A stretch of 64,000 bases of DNA from Streptomyces sp. CB00316 (GCF_001905595.1 NZ_LIXI01000005.1:372001-436000), one strand, 5' to 3'; positions 25,030 through 34,774 are shown, numbered from the stretch's first letter. Numbers and translations: made by a program. The notes: generated by a model not told the origin, from the sequence alone.

Positions 25030-26370
25030 ATGACCGAGAGTTCCGTGCACCCCGCCCTCTGGCCCGCACCTCACGCGAGTGGAGCCGTCGACGCGACCGT
25101 CACCGTGCCCGGCTCCAAATCGGTCACCAACCGGGCGCTCGTACTGGCGTCGCTGGCCTCCGAGCCGGGCTGGCTCCGCCGCCCGCTGCGCTCCCGCGAC
25201 ACCCTCCTGATGGCCCAGGCGCTGCGCGCGATGGGCGTCGGCATCGAGGAGACCATCTCCTCCAGCTCCACCGTGGCGGGCGAGCCCGACGGCTCCGGCG
25301 AGGCCTGGCGGGTCATCCCGGCGGGGCTGCACGGCCCGGTCACCGTCGATGTCGGCAACGCCGGCACCGTCATGCGCTTCCTGCCGCCCGTCGCCACGCT
25401 GGCCGACGGGCCGGTCCACTTCGACGGCGACCCCCGTTCCTACGAGCGGCCGCTGACCGGCGTGATCGAGGGGCTGCGGGCGCTGGGCGCGCGGATCGAG
25501 GACGACGGGCGCGGCGCGCTGCCGCTGACCGTGCACGGCGGCGGGGCGCTGGACGGCGGCCCGGTGGCGATCGACGCGTCGTCGTCCTCGCAGTTCGTCT
25601 CGGCGCTGCTGCTGTCGGGGCCGCGCTTCAACCAGGGCGTGGAGGTCCGGCACACCGGCTCCGTCCTCCCCTCGATGCCGCACATCCGGATGACCGTGGA
25701 CATGCTGCGGGCCGTCGGCGCGCAGGTGGACGAGCCGGAGACGGGCGGCGAGCCGAACGTGTGGCGGGTCTCCCCCTCCGCGCTGCTCGGCCGGGACCTG
25801 ACGATCGAGCCGGACCTCTCCAACGCCCAGCCGTTCCTGGCCGCCGCGCTGGTGACCGGGGGCAAGGTCACCATCCCCGACTGGCCCGAGCGGACCACCC
25901 AGCCGGGTGACGCGCTGCGGGAGATCTTCACCGCGATGGGTGGCAGCTGCGAGCTGACCGAGCGCGGTCTGACCTTCACCGGTACGGGCCGGATCCACGG
26001 CATCGACGTGGACCTCGGCGAGGTCGGCGAGCTGACCCCGGGCATCGCGGCGGTCGCGGCGCTGGCCGACTCCCCCTCCACGCTGAGCGGCGTCGCCCAC
26101 CTGCGGCTCCACGAGACGGACCGGCTGGCCGCGCTCACCAAGGAGATCAACGAGTTGGGCGGCGACGTCACCGAGACGGCCGACGGGCTGCGCATCCGCC
26201 CGCGCCCGCTGCACGGCGGTGTCTTCCACACGTACGACGACCACCGCATGGCCACCGCCGGGGCGATCATCGGCCTCGCGGTGAAGGGCGTGGAGATCGA
26301 GAACGTGGGCACGACCGCCAAGACCCTGCCGGACTTCCCGGACATGTGGACCGGAATGCTCGGGGTCTAG
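25030..26370 (+). CDS. aroA: 3-phosphoshikimate 1-carboxyvinyltransferase (EPSP synthase)
   Basis: The 446-residue shikimate-pathway enzyme joins shikimate-3-phosphate and PEP. Signatures are [20 protein letters not shown] near 22-41, [29 protein letters not shown], and [20 protein letters not shown] followed by [10 protein letters not shown]. The ATG at 25030 has AAGGA immediately upstream; an open stretch before it has no homology. rsgA begins three bases after the stop, so the pair is an operon. No other aromatic-pathway gene is nearby. Confidence 0.97.
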   Translation: MTESSVHPALWPAPHASGAVDATVTVPGSKSVTNRALVLASLASEPGWLRRPLRSRDTLLMAQALRAMGVGIEETISSSSTVAGEPDGSGEAWRVIPAGLHGPVTVDVGNAGTVMRFLPPVATLADGPVHFDGDPRSYERPLTGVIEGLRALGARIEDDGRGALPLTVHGGGALDGGPVAIDASSSSQFVSALLLSGPRFNQGVEVRHTGSVLPSMPHIRMTVDMLRAVGAQVDEPETGGEPNVWRVSPSALLGRDLTIEPDLSNAQPFLAAALVTGGKVTIPDWPERTTQPGDALREIFTAMGGSCELTERGLTFTGTGRIHGIDVDLGEVGELTPGIAAVAALADSPSTLSGVAHLRLHETDRLAALTKEINELGGDVTETADGLRIRPRPLHGGVFHTYDDHRMATAGAIIGLAVKGVEIENVGTTAKTLPDFPDMWTGMLGV

Positions 26371-26373
26371 GAC

Positions 26374-27390
26374 ATGCGCCGCTACGGGAAGAACCCCGAC
26401 GAGGACGACATCCGCGTCCGCCCCAACCGCAAGGGCAACCGGCCGCGTACACACATCCGGCCCAAGCACGAGGACGCCGAGGACGGCATGGTCCTCACCG
26501 TCGACCGGGGCCGGCTCACCTGCCTCGTCGACGGCCGGACCGTGGTGGCGATGAAGGCCCGCGAACTGGGGCGCAAGGCCGCCGTGGTGGGCGACACCGT
26601 CTCCATCGTCGGGGATCTGTCCGGCGAGAAGGACACCCTCGCCCGGATCGTGCGCATCGCCTCGCGCCGTACGGTGCTGCGCCGCACGGCCGACGACGAC
26701 GATCCCTACGAGCGCGTGGTCGTCGCCAACGCCGACCAGCTCGCGATCGTCACCGCGCTGGCCGACCCGGAGCCGCGCCCGCGCATGATCGACCGCTGTC
26801 TGGTGGCGGCGTACGACGGCGGCCTCACCCCGCTGCTGGTACTGACCAAGTCCGACCTGGCCTCGCCGGACAAGCTGCTGGAGGCGTACACCCCGCTCGG
26901 CGTCCCGTACATCGTGACCAACCGCGAGGAGCTGGAGAGCGGCGGCGCGGCGGACCGGGTGCGCGAGCAGCTGGAGGGCAAGATCACCGCCTTCGTCGGG
27001 CACTCCGGGGTCGGCAAGACGACCCTGGTCAACGCACTGGTGCCGAAGGACCGGCGGCGGACCACCGGCATCGTCAACGCGGTCACCGGCCGCGGCCGGC
27101 ACACCACCACGTCCGCGCTCGCCCTGCCGCTGCCCGACGGCCGCGGCTGGGTCGTCGACACCCCCGGCGTACGGTCGTTCGGGCTGCACCACGTCGACCC
27201 GTCGCGCGTCATCAACGCCTTCCCCGACCTCCAGCCGGGCACCGAGAACTGCCCGCGCGGCTGCACCCACGACGAGGACCAGCCGGAGTGCGCGCTGGAC
27301 GCCTGGGTGGCCGAGGGGCACGCGGACCCGGCGCGGCTCGACTCCCTGCGCCGGCTGCTCTCGACCCGCGAACGGCGCGAGGGCGACTGA
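26374..27390 (+). CDS. rsgA: Ribosome small subunit-dependent GTPase RsgA
   Basis: The 338-residue circularly permuted GTPase helps mature the 30S subunit. It has a basic N-terminus and an OB-fold, then motifs in permuted order: TKSD (G4), GHSGVGKTTL from residue 209 (G1), and VVDTPGVRSFG (G3). The C-terminal zinc cluster includes NCPRGCTH and PECAL. It starts 3 bp after aroA and is probably cotranscribed with it. Confidence 0.95.
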   Translation: MRRYGKNPDEDDIRVRPNRKGNRPRTHIRPKHEDAEDGMVLTVDRGRLTCLVDGRTVVAMKARELGRKAAVVGDTVSIVGDLSGEKDTLARIVRIASRRTVLRRTADDDDPYERVVVANADQLAIVTALADPEPRPRMIDRCLVAAYDGGLTPLLVLTKSDLASPDKLLEAYTPLGVPYIVTNREELESGGAADRVREQLEGKITAFVGHSGVGKTTLVNALVPKDRRRTTGIVNAVTGRGRHTTTSALALPLPDGRGWVVDTPGVRSFGLHHVDPSRVINAFPDLQPGTENCPRGCTHDEDQPECALDAWVAEGHADPARLDSLRRLLSTRERREGD

Positions 27391-27493
27391 GACGGCGGCG
27401 GGGGCGGTCGGCTTCGGCCGGCTGCGGACTGGCGGTATTCGGCCGGTGCGCCCCGGGCATGTTTGCCAGTTTCAACGATTGGTAAAGGCATAA

Positions 27494-27521
27494 TCGCACC
27501 GTGCGGGACCGATCGGTGCGA
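27494..27521. promoter_or_regulatory. Inverted repeat upstream of the SMR exporter gene
   Basis: TCGCACCG (27494-27501) is repeated inverted as CGGTGCGA (27514-27521) with a 12-bp spacer, overlapping a CATAAT -10-like hexamer at 27489-27494 and ending 29 bp before the start codon. It may be an operator for the neighbouring TetR-like protein or a leader hairpin. I could not match it to a guanidine riboswitch class. Confidence 0.45.
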
Positions 27522-27550
27522 CCAGTCACCTACGCAGGAGGCAACGGACG

Positions 27551-27874
27551 ATGGCATGGCTGCTGGTCGTGGTCGCCGGGCTGCTGGAGACCGGTTTCGC
27601 CGTCTGCCTGAAGCTCTCGCACGGCTTCACCCGGCTCTGGCCGACCATCGCGTTCGCCGCTTTCGCCCTGGGCAGTTTCGGCCTTCTGACGATGGCCCTG
27701 AAGAAGCTGGACGTCGGACCGGCGTACGCGGTCTGGACCGGCATCGGCGCCGCGGGGACGGCGATCTACGGCATGGTCTTCCTCGGTGACCTGGTCTCGA
27801 CGCTGAAGCTGGTGTCGATCTCGCTGGTGATCATCGGAGTGATCGGACTCCAGCTGTCCGGCTCCACCCACTGA
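27551..27874 (+). CDS. sugE: SMR-family exporter, Gdx/SugE type (guanidinium)
   Basis: A 107-residue four-helix membrane protein. Glu13 in helix 1 (AGLLETGFAVCLKLSHGFTR) is the essential proton/substrate site, and AYAVWTGIGAAGTAI is the Gdx/SugE-type motif that separates this subgroup from EmrE-type exporters. Gdx proteins export guanidinium by proton antiport. The ATG at 27551 has AGGAGG upstream. Its 3' end overlaps the convergent TetR gene by 44 bp. Confidence 0.93.
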   Translation: MAWLLVVVAGLLETGFAVCLKLSHGFTRLWPTIAFAAFALGSFGLLTMALKKLDVGPAYAVWTGIGAAGTAIYGMVFLGDLVSTLKLVSISLVIIGVIGLQLSGSTH

Positions 27875-28367
27875 CTCCCGGCGCCGCCCGCCCGCCGGGC
27901 GGGCACGGCACGATCACGTAGGAGAGTGCGAGCCGCAGGGCCCTCTCGCAGTCCGCCGGCGACCTCGGATGCGACGCGGCCGCCATGCGGTTCCTGGCCA
28001 GCCCGAGCAGTTCCCCCGGACCCGGGACATCGCGGCCCGGGCGGGGCAGCCCCTCGTCCCAGAGCCCGGTGAGCAGTCCCTTGACCAGCGGATCCGTACC
28101 GGCGGCCCGTACGGTCCAGTGCGCCACGGCGGCCGGATGATCCGGCGCGGGAGCCGTCAGTGCGCGGTCCACGCCGGTCAGATAGCCGTCGGCGGCCTGG
28201 CGTAACAGGGCGGTGGCCAGGCCGCCCTTGGTGCCGAACTCGTTGTAGAGGGTCTGCCGCGAGACACCGGCCAGCGCGGCGACGTCGACCATCCGCACCG
28301 TGCGCCAGGGCCGGTCGGCGAGCGCCCTGAGGGCGGCGTCCAGCAGGGCTTCTCGCGCTGTCGGCAT
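27831..28367 (-). CDS. TetR-family regulator overlapping the SMR gene tail to tail
   Basis: A 178-residue protein with an N-terminal helix-turn-helix ([40 protein letters not shown]). I chose the ATG at 28367 with GGGAGG eight bases upstream; longer frames lack a ribosome site. The last 15 codons lie inside the convergent SMR reading frame, an unusual overlap that makes antisense interference possible. The C-terminal end ([15 protein letters not shown]) is thus constrained by the SMR sequence. Its target may be the SMR promoter repeat at 27494-27521, but that is inference. Confidence 0.85.
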   Translation of the reverse strand: MPTAREALLDAALRALADRPWRTVRMVDVAALAGVSRQTLYNEFGTKGGLATALLRQAADGYLTGVDRALTAPAPDHPAAVAHWTVRAAGTDPLVKGLLTGLWDEGLPRPGRDVPGPGELLGLARNRMAAASHPRSPADCERALRLALSYVIVPCPPGGRAAPGVSGWSRTAGVRSLR

Positions 28368-28521
28368 CGCCGCCTCCCACGCCCGGGGCCGTGCCAGGGG
28401 CCTGCGGTTCAGAGTTGAGGCGCTCATGCCGACTGTCAAGGGGCCGCGTACGGTCCGTGGCTTCGGGCCGAGGCCCGGGGGCCGGTGGCTCCTCCCCCGT
28501 ACCGCTGGATACTGTGACGGC

Positions 28522-29322
28522 ATGCCCGATTACCACGATGATCTGCGCCTCGCCCATGTACTGGCGGACGCCGCCGACGCGGCGACCATGGACCGGTTCA
28601 AGGCTCTCGACCTGAAGGTGGAGACCAAGCCGGACATGACGCCGGTGAGCGAGGCCGACAAGGCCGCCGAGGAGCTGATCCGCGGCCATCTGCATCGGGC
28701 CCGCCCGCGTGACGCGATTCTGGGCGAGGAGTACGGGGTCGAGGGCACCGGGCCGCGGCGCTGGGTGATCGACCCGATCGACGGCACCAAGAACTACGTC
28801 CGCGGCGTGCCGGTGTGGGCGACGCTGATCTCGCTGATGGAGGCCGGGGAGAACGGCTTCCAGCCGGTGGTCGGGGTCGTCTCCGCGCCGGCGCTGAACC
28901 GGCGCTGGTGGGCGGCGAAGGGCGCCGGGGCGTACTCCGGGCGCAGTCTCACCTCCGCGACCCGGCTGCAGGTGTCCAAGGTGGAGACGATCGCGGACTC
29001 CTCGTTCGCGTTCTCCTCGCTGAGCGGCTGGGAGGAGCAGGGCCGCCTGGACGGCTTCCTCGACCTGACGCGGGCCTGCTGGCGGACTCGGGGGTACGGG
29101 GACTTCTGGCCGTACATGATGGTCGCCGAGGGTTCCGTGGACATCTGCGCGGAGCCGGAGCTCTCGCTCTGGGACATGGCGGCGAACGCGATCATCGTCC
29201 AGGAGGCGGGCGGCCGGTTCACCGACCTGGACGGGACCGACGGGCCCGGCGGCGCCAACGGGGCCGCGTCGAACGGCCTGCTCCACGACGAACTGCTGGG
29301 CTACCTCAACCAGCGCTACTGA
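28522..29322 (+). CDS. hisN: Histidinol-phosphatase HisN
   Basis: A 266-residue inositol-monophosphatase-fold enzyme. Metal and substrate motifs are [17 protein letters not shown] (Glu-Glu), [18 protein letters not shown] and [18 protein letters not shown]. The [13 protein letters not shown] variant is typical of actinobacterial HisN, which dephosphorylates histidinol phosphate in histidine synthesis. It is encoded away from the main his cluster, as in S. coelicolor. It is divergent from the TetR gene. Confidence 0.93.
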   Translation: MPDYHDDLRLAHVLADAADAATMDRFKALDLKVETKPDMTPVSEADKAAEELIRGHLHRARPRDAILGEEYGVEGTGPRRWVIDPIDGTKNYVRGVPVWATLISLMEAGENGFQPVVGVVSAPALNRRWWAAKGAGAYSGRSLTSATRLQVSKVETIADSSFAFSSLSGWEEQGRLDGFLDLTRACWRTRGYGDFWPYMMVAEGSVDICAEPELSLWDMAANAIIVQEAGGRFTDLDGTDGPGGANGAASNGLLHDELLGYLNQRY

Positions 29323-29337
29323 GCCCCCCTGCTGCTC

Positions 29338-29393
29338 ACCGGGCGCCCGGGGAGGGTGCACGCGCTCACGCACTCCCCCGGTGCGCGCCCGGT
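29338..29393 (+). terminator. Long imperfect hairpin after hisN
   Basis: ACCGGGCGC (29338-29346) pairs with GCGCCCGGT (29385-29393), and the inner CCGGGGAGGGTGC region pairs imperfectly with GCACTCCCCCGG. It begins 15 bases after the hisN stop. Confidence 0.65.
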
Positions 29394-29499
29394 CCACCCC
29401 TTGTCGGCCCGCCCCAGGGGTGCAACTCTGAGAGTCCCCCCACTTGTGAACTTGTGAATCGACTCACAGAGTCGGCACACCGAGGAGGTGGCTCGTTTC

Positions 29500-29907
29500 A
29501 TGCTCGTACGTGACGCCATGAGCACGGTGGTCCTCACCATCGGCCCCACCCATACGCTCCGCCAGGCCGCCCGGCTGATGTCGGCCCGCCGTATCGGGGC
29601 GGCCGTCGTCCACGACCCGGACACCTGCGGGCTCGGGATCATCACCGAGCGCGACATCCTCAACGCGATCGGGTCGGGCCAGAACCCCGACCTGGAGACC
29701 GCGTCCGCCCACACCACGACCGACGTGGTGTTCGCCGCCCCGGCCTGGACCCTGGAGGAGGCCGCGGAAGCCATGACGCACGGCGGGTTCCGGCACCTGA
29801 TCGTGCTGGACGACCACGGGCCGGTGGGCATCGTGTCGGTGCGCGACATCATCCGCTGCTGGGCGCCGACCCACCGTCGTGCGGTGGCGGCCGCCGGGTC
29901 GGCGTAG
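29500..29907 (+). CDS. Stand-alone CBS-pair protein
   Basis: A 135-residue protein made of two CBS domains (about 1-60 and 66-130: VRDAMSTVVLTIGPTHTLRQ, then GLGIITERDILNAI, and GPVGIVSVRDIIRCWAPTHR). CBS pairs bind adenine nucleotides and act as energy sensors. I prefer the ATG at 29500 since GAGGAGG at 29482-29488 is correctly spaced for it; a GTG at 29488 overlaps the ribosome site. No partner gene is evident. Confidence 0.87.
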   Translation: MLVRDAMSTVVLTIGPTHTLRQAARLMSARRIGAAVVHDPDTCGLGIITERDILNAIGSGQNPDLETASAHTTTDVVFAAPAWTLEEAAEAMTHGGFRHLIVLDDHGPVGIVSVRDIIRCWAPTHRRAVAAAGSA

Positions 29908-29967
29908 GGGCGTCCCGCATCGGCGTGGAGGCGCCCTGCCGGTAGGCGGGACATCCCCGCGAACGCC

Positions 29968-30005
29968 CGGTGGGCCGGATCCCCGCGAGGGGAGCCGGCC
30001 CACCG
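29968..30005. terminator. Bidirectional terminator between the CBS gene and catalase
   Basis: The outer stem CGGTGGGCCGG/CCGGCCCACCG (11 bp, 29968-29978 with 29995-30005) encloses an inner stem TCCCC-GCGA-GGGGA. It lies 18 bp past the catalase stop and 60 bp past the convergent CBS gene. Confidence 0.85.
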
Positions 30006-30023
30006 TCGACGGCGAGCGACCGG

Positions 30024-31475
30024 TCAGCCGCGAAGGGCCTGGACCGCGGCCTCGAGCCGCTTGCCGAAGTCACCGTCCGCCTGGCGGAAGTTGTCGATCG
30101 CGCGCTCGGCGATGTCGTCGCGCGAGACCTGGGAGATGAACCCGGCGAGGTTGTCGATCAGCCGGGCTTTCTCGTCCTCGGAGAAGAGCCGGTAGAGGTT
30201 GCCGGCCTGCACGAAGTCGTCATCCTCGGCGTGGCCGGGGGCCTCGGTGTTGCCGGTGGTGCCGCTGACCGGCACGGGCTGCCAGAGCGGGCGGTCCGTC
30301 TGGACGGGACCGCCGAAGCTGTTCGGCTCGTAGTTCTTCGCGCCCTGGTGGCGGCCGTCGTAGAGGTGGCCGTCCCGGCTGTTGGTACGCGCCTCGGTGG
30401 CGTGCGGGCGGTTCACCGGCAGGTGGTCGGCGTTGATGCCGACGCGGTAGCGGTGGGCGTCGCCGTACGCGAAGAGACGGCCCTGGAGCATCTTGTCCGG
30501 GGACGGGCCGATGCCCGGCACGAAGTGCGCGGGGCTGAAGATCGACTGCTCGACCTCGGCGAAGATGTTCTCCGGGTTGCGGTTGAGCTCCAGCTTGCCG
30601 ATCTCGATCGGCGGGTAGTCCGCGTGCGGCCACACCTTGGTGAGGTCGAACGGGTTGAAGCGGTACGTCGCCGCGTCCGCCGCCGGCATGATCTGGACCT
30701 GCACCGTCCAGGACGGGAAGTCGCCGCGCTCGATCGCCTCACGCAGGTCGCGCTGGTGGCTGTCGGGGTCGACGCCGGAGAGCCGGACGGCCTCCTCGGT
30801 GGTGAGGTTCTTGATCCCCTGGTCGGTCTTGAAGTGGTACTTGACCCAGAAGACCTCGCCAGCCTCGTTGTTCCACTGGAAGGTGTGCGAGCCGTACCCG
30901 TTCATGTGGCGCAGCGTGGCCGGGATGCCGCGGTCACCGAAGAGCCAGGTCACCTGATGCGTCGACTCGGGCGAAAGGCCCCAGAAGTCCCAGACGTTGT
31001 CCGCCTCCTGCGAGCCGGTGTACGGGTCGCGCTTCTGGGTGTGGATGAAGTCGGGGAACTTGATGGCGTCCTTGATGAAGAACACCGGGGTGTTGTTACC
31101 GACGAGGTCGTAGTTGCCCTCCTCGGTGTAGAACTTCAGCGCGAAACCGCGCGGGTCGCGCACGGCGTCGGCGGAGCCGAGGTTGCCGGCGACGGTGGAG
31201 AAGCGCAGGAACGTCTCGGTCTGCTTGCCGACCTCGGAGAGGAACTTCGCCCGGGTCCACTGCGACACATCGCGGGTCAGGGTGAAGGTGCCGTACGCGC
31301 CGGCGCCGCGGGCGTGCACGACGCGCTCCGGGATGCGCTCCCGGTTGAAGTGGGCGAGCTTCTCCAGCAGCGCCTGGTCCTGGACGAGAACGGGACCGCC
31401 GACGCCCGCGGTCTCGCTGTTCTGGTTGTCCGCGACCGGAGCCCCGGCCTCCGTGGTGAGCGGTCCCTGCGTCAC
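30024..31475 (-). CDS. Monofunctional haem catalase (clade 3)
   Basis: The 483-residue small-subunit catalase breaks down hydrogen peroxide. The essential distal His54 is in [15 protein letters not shown], the Asn region is [13 protein letters not shown], and the proximal haem Tyr lies in [13 protein letters not shown] chose the GTG at 31475 because AGGAGG sits five bases upstream; ATG and GTG codons further out lack such a site. It is divergent from a Fur-family gene and has a perfect TAGACA-A-TGTCTA operator about 86 bp upstream, so peroxide-responsive derepression by that regulator is expected, as in known Streptomyces catalase/Fur-like pairs. Confidence 0.95.
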   Translation of the reverse strand: MTQGPLTTEAGAPVADNQNSETAGVGGPVLVQDQALLEKLAHFNRERIPERVVHARGAGAYGTFTLTRDVSQWTRAKFLSEVGKQTETFLRFSTVAGNLGSADAVRDPRGFALKFYTEEGNYDLVGNNTPVFFIKDAIKFPDFIHTQKRDPYTGSQEADNVWDFWGLSPESTHQVTWLFGDRGIPATLRHMNGYGSHTFQWNNEAGEVFWVKYHFKTDQGIKNLTTEEAVRLSGVDPDSHQRDLREAIERGDFPSWTVQVQIMPAADAATYRFNPFDLTKVWPHADYPPIEIGKLELNRNPENIFAEVEQSIFSPAHFVPGIGPSPDKMLQGRLFAYGDAHRYRVGINADHLPVNRPHATEARTNSRDGHLYDGRHQGAKNYEPNSFGGPVQTDRPLWQPVPVSGTTGNTEAPGHAEDDDFVQAGNLYRLFSEDEKARLIDNLAGFISQVSRDDIAERAIDNFRQADGDFGKRLEAAVQALRG

Positions 31476-31560
31476 GTGCGCCTCCTGCGTCATGTCCTGC
31501 ACAGCCTTCTGTTGCCTGTACAGCCCTGTCCCTTGGCTAATGCCGTTTCCGATCCTACAA

Positions 31561-31573
31561 TAGACAATGTCTA
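31561..31573. promoter_or_regulatory. Perfect Fur/PerR-type operator between catalase and the fur-like gene
   Basis: The sequence TAGACAATGTCTA is a perfect 6-1-6 inverted repeat in AT-rich surroundings. It lies between the divergent catalase and fur-like genes, 67 bp before the latter's start. Fur/PerR family regulators bind such AT-rich repeats; it probably controls both promoters. Confidence 0.85.
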
Positions 31574-31639
31574 AGTCAAGTGAACATCCAAAGTCACACC
31601 CGATCGGGACTCGCTCCCTCCACTGTTAGGCTGGGCTCC

Positions 31640-32059
31640 ATGAGCGACCTGCTGGAACGACTCCGTGGACGCGGCTGGCGCATGACGGCACAGCGGCGTG
31701 TCGTGGCCGAGGTCCTCGACGGGGACCACGTGCACCTGACGGCCGACGAGGTCCACGCGAGGGCCGTCGACAAGCTGCCCGAGATCTCGCGCGCCACCGT
31801 CTACAACACCCTCGGCGAGATGGTGTCCCTCGGTGAGGTGCTGGAGGTCTCCACCGACCGCCGGGCGAAGCGGTACGACCCGAACGCGCACCGCCCGCAC
31901 CACCACCTGATCTGCGGCCGGTGCGGCGCCATCCGGGACGTGCACCCGGCGGGCAACCCGCTGGCGGACCTGCCGGCGGAGGAGCGCTACGGCTTCACGG
32001 TCTCCGGCGTCGAGGTGACGTACCGGGGGCTCTGTCCTGGCTGCGCCGTTGCCGCGTGA
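31640..32059 (+). CDS. Fur-family repressor, CatR/PerR-like
   Basis: A 139-residue Fur-family protein. The DNA-binding part is LRGRGWRMTAQRRVVAEVLD and AVDKLPEISRATVYNTLGEM; the metal-site part is HRPHHHLICGRCG (regulatory His residues and first Cys pair) followed by CPGC (second pair, structural zinc). The ATG at 31640 places the helix-turn-helix normally. Divergence from catalase and the shared operator indicate a peroxide-sensing repressor like CatR or FurA. Distinguishing peroxide from iron sensing is not possible by eye. Confidence 0.92.
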   Translation: MSDLLERLRGRGWRMTAQRRVVAEVLDGDHVHLTADEVHARAVDKLPEISRATVYNTLGEMVSLGEVLEVSTDRRAKRYDPNAHRPHHHLICGRCGAIRDVHPAGNPLADLPAEERYGFTVSGVEVTYRGLCPGCAVAA

Positions 32060-32066
32060 GCCGGTG

Positions 32067-32101
32067 CCGGGCCCGCCCCCTTGAGGCGGGCCCGGGTCTT
32101 T
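32067..32101 (+). terminator. Terminator after the fur-like gene
   Basis: CCGGGCCCGCC (32067-32077) pairs with GGCGGGCCCGG (32085-32095), 7-nt loop, followed by GTCTTT. It is 7 bases past the stop codon. Confidence 0.85.
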
Positions 32102-32130
32102 GATCCTCCCCGGCCCGTTCCCGGACATGA

Positions 32131-32167
32131 CGAAGGCCCGGATCTCCTGTCGAGATCCGGGCCTTCG
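32131..32167 (-). terminator. Terminator of initiator tRNA copy 1
   Basis: A perfect 15-bp stem CGAAGGCCCGGATCT/AGATCCGGGCCTTCG (32131-32145 with 32153-32167), 9 bases downstream of the tRNA 3' end on the minus strand. The same arm sequence is found after the second tRNA copy. Confidence 0.85.
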
Positions 32168-32175
32168 CTCTGCAG

Positions 32176-32249
32176 TAGCGGGGACAGGATTTGAACCTGC
32201 GACCTCTGGGTTATGAGCCCAGCGAGCTACCGAGCTGCTCCACCCCGCG
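32176..32249 (-). tRNA. Initiator tRNA-fMet (CAU), copy 1
   Basis: The 74-nt minus-strand gene folds as a cloverleaf: acceptor CGCGGGG/CCCCGCT, D-arm GAGCAGCTCGGTAGCTC, anticodon arm CTGGG-CTCATAA-CCCAG with CAT anticodon, and T-arm GCAGG-TTCAAAT-CCTGT. Three consecutive G:C pairs in the anticodon stem and an unpaired 1-72 position (C/T) are hallmarks of the initiator tRNA. The full CCA end is not encoded. Confidence 0.96.
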
Positions 32250-32373
32250 TCGGTGAATGCAACATTACGTCAGCAGGTCGAACGGCGCAAATTCCTTCAC
32301 ACCGGCCTCCGAGAGACCGGTCCGCCCCCGGTGTTACGTGGTGAGCTGCTGCATGACGCGGTGCGTTCCGGCG

Positions 32374-34572
32374 TTACGCGGTCAGCTCCTGGTGGAGAGC
32401 GTCGCGCAGCCGGGCCGCCCGCTCGGCCACCTCGGCCGGTCCCAGCTCCACGGCCCGCGCGCACCAGCGCTGGCCCTCGGTGAGCTCGCCCCGGCGCGCG
32501 GCCAGCAGCGCCAGCCGCAGCGCGGCCCGCCCGTGACCGGCGTTGGCGGCGCGGCTCCACCACAGGGCGGCCTCACGCTCGCTGCCCTCACGGGCCAGGA
32601 GCAGCCCCAGGTTGAAGGCGCCGTTGCGGCTGCCGGCCTCGGCTGCCTCCCGGTACCAGTGGGCGGCGCTCTCCACGTCCCCGCGCGCGGCGGCGAGCAT
32701 GCCGACCCGGACCTGGGCGCGGCGATGGCCCTGCTGGGCGGCCCGCTCGTACCACTCCTCGCACTCGGTCTTCTCCGGCACCGGCTCGCCCAGCGCGGGC
32801 GGGCCCGGCGGCGGCTGGCGGGCGTCGAGCACCCCGGCCAGCCGGAACGCCGCCTCGGCGCTGCCGCCGCCCGCGGCGCAGCGCAGGTGGCGCTCGGCCT
32901 CCCGGTCCTCGCCGTCGCGCAGCAGGGCCATGGCGACCTGGAGCGCGGCGTCGGTGTGCCCGGCCGCCGCGGCCCGCTGGTACCAGCCCAGCGCCGTACG
33001 GTCCTCGTCGCGCCCGGCGTGCAGGATGCCGAGGTTGAAGGCGGCGTCCACGCTGCCCGCCTCGGCCGCCTTGGAGAACCAGGGCTCGGCGCCGGTGTGG
33101 TCACCGGCCTGGAGGAGCAGCACGGCGAGCGCGTTGGCGGCCTCCCGGTGCCCGGCGTAGGCGGCGCGGCGGTACCACTGCTCGGCCTGCGGTGTACGGT
33201 CCTGGGCGGCGCAGAGCAGGCCGAGGTTGTACGCGCCGTTGACGTCACCGGCGTCCATGGCGGCCCGGTACCAGCGCTCGGCGGTCTGCTGCTCGCCGCG
33301 CGCCGCGTGCAGGGCGCCCAGCGCGTTGGCCGCGTTGCCGTCACCGTCCTGGGCAGCGCGCAGCCACCACACGGCGGCGCTCTCCTCGTCGCCCGCGTCG
33401 CGCAGCAGGAAGCCCAGCGCGCAGGCGGCGCGGGCCTCTCCGTCCTTGGCGGCGGTGAGGTACCAGCGGCCCGCCTCCTTGAGCTCGCCGCGCTGTTCCA
33501 GGATCGCGCCGAGGTGCAGGGCGGCACGGCGGTGCCCCCGGGCGGCGGCACGGCGATACCACTGCTCGGCCTCACCGACCCGGCCCGCGGCGGGGCCGGC
33601 CACGGGGCTGTCGCCGCCGGCTCCGCCCTTCTCCCCCTTCGCGCCCGTCGTCAGGGCGTCGGGGACGGCCGGGTCGGCAGAGAGGCCGAGGCCCGTTCGC
33701 CCCGCGCCCCGGCCCAGGCCGAAGGCGTCGTGCGGGTCCTCGACCGCGTTCCGCTCCAGAGTGCGGGCCAGCCGGTAGGCGGCCTCCCGGTGGCCCTGCT
33801 CGGCGGCGGCGCGCAGCCAGCGCTCGGCGCCGATGTCGCCGCGGTGCTCCAGGAGGTCGGCCAGCGCGTAGGCGCCCAGCGCGTGGCCCTGCTCGGCGGA
33901 CTGGCGCAGCCAGTACTCCGCGCCCGGCTCGTCCCCGCGCTCGCGGAAGTGGCGGCCCAGCGCGTGCGCGGCGGCGGCGGATCCGGCCACCGCCGCGATG
34001 CGCCACCAGCCGGCGGCCTCGTCCGGGTAGCCCCGCTGGTGCAGCAGGACGCCCAGGTTGTTGGCGGCGGCCCGGTCGCCGTCGGCGGTGGCGGCGCGGA
34101 GGTAGGTCTCGGCGCCGTCCAGCTCGCCCCGGCGCAGCAGCAGCGCGCCCAGCACGCTCATGGACGCGGTGTCCCCGGCTTCGGCGGCCCGGCGGTGGCG
34201 CGCCTCGGTCTCGGCGCTGTCCGCCGCGTCGACGGCGTCCGTGGTGCCCGCGTCGACATCCGTGGTGCCCGCGTCCGGCGTGGTCACGCCCGTGGCGCCG
34301 GTGGCGTACGCGGCGTCCGCGCGCACGTGTCCCACCGTCGCGGTGGTCTCGCTCGTGGTACGCCCCCTGCCCCTGGTCGGCGCCTCGACGGCGGGCCCTG
34401 CCTCACCAGCGGTGGTGGCGTCCCGTGGTCCGGGTGTGCTCGCGCTCGCTCCGGCCGCCCCGGCGATGACGGCGGCGAAGGCCGCATCTGCCACCTTGTC
34501 CGCCTTCTGGCCGCGCCGCTGCACAAACCGCCCTGTCTCCAACAGAGTTGCCCTGTCCCCCATAAATACCAT
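32374..34572 (-). CDS. Large Sel1/TPR-repeat protein
   Basis: A 732-residue protein: a short N-terminal motif (MGDRATLLETGRFVQRRGQK), an Ala/Thr-rich linker (about 40-120), then more than a dozen Sel1-like repeats of about 36 residues to the C-terminus, with the recurrent pattern A..G..DA...LG.L...RG....A..WYRRAA. Such repeats form a solenoid for protein-protein contacts. No signal peptide or membrane helix is seen. The ATG at 34572 is preceded by AGGTGG; a second ATG three codons later is possible. It lies between two identical initiator tRNA genes on the same strand. The function is unknown. Confidence 0.87.
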   Translation of the reverse strand: MVFMGDRATLLETGRFVQRRGQKADKVADAAFAAVIAGAAGASASTPGPRDATTAGEAGPAVEAPTRGRGRTTSETTATVGHVRADAAYATGATGVTTPDAGTTDVDAGTTDAVDAADSAETEARHRRAAEAGDTASMSVLGALLLRRGELDGAETYLRAATADGDRAAANNLGVLLHQRGYPDEAAGWWRIAAVAGSAAAAHALGRHFRERGDEPGAEYWLRQSAEQGHALGAYALADLLEHRGDIGAERWLRAAAEQGHREAAYRLARTLERNAVEDPHDAFGLGRGAGRTGLGLSADPAVPDALTTGAKGEKGGAGGDSPVAGPAAGRVGEAEQWYRRAAARGHRRAALHLGAILEQRGELKEAGRWYLTAAKDGEARAACALGFLLRDAGDEESAAVWWLRAAQDGDGNAANALGALHAARGEQQTAERWYRAAMDAGDVNGAYNLGLLCAAQDRTPQAEQWYRRAAYAGHREAANALAVLLLQAGDHTGAEPWFSKAAEAGSVDAAFNLGILHAGRDEDRTALGWYQRAAAAGHTDAALQVAMALLRDGEDREAERHLRCAAGGGSAEAAFRLAGVLDARQPPPGPPALGEPVPEKTECEEWYERAAQQGHRRAQVRVGMLAAARGDVESAAHWYREAAEAGSRNGAFNLGLLLAREGSEREAALWWSRAANAGHGRAALRLALLAARRGELTEGQRWCARAVELGPAEVAERAARLRDALHQELTA

Positions 34573-34741
34573 CGTCGCACCACCTGTAACCCGCGTACAC
34601 CTGGTATATCGCGGTCAGTGAGGTCACTTCAGCGTTTTGTCGACATGCCCACAGAGAGACAAGTCAAACACGTCGGAACCCAACTGGTGCCCAGCGAACC
34701 GCACTTCACGCCCACGGAACAAGAAAGACACGACGACACGG

Positions 34742-34774
34742 CGAAGGCCCGGATCCATAGGATCCGGGCCTTCG
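34742..34774 (-). terminator. Terminator of initiator tRNA copy 2
   Basis: A perfect stem CGAAGGCCCGGATCC/GGATCCGGGCCTTCG (34742-34756 with 34760-34774) lies 9 bases after the tRNA 3' end. It shares its 14-base outer arm with the terminator of copy 1. Confidence 0.85.

Noticed and set aside
25010-25030. TTGACG at 24988 as -35 of an aroA promoter
   Set aside because: No acceptable -10 element lies at 16-19 bp spacing.
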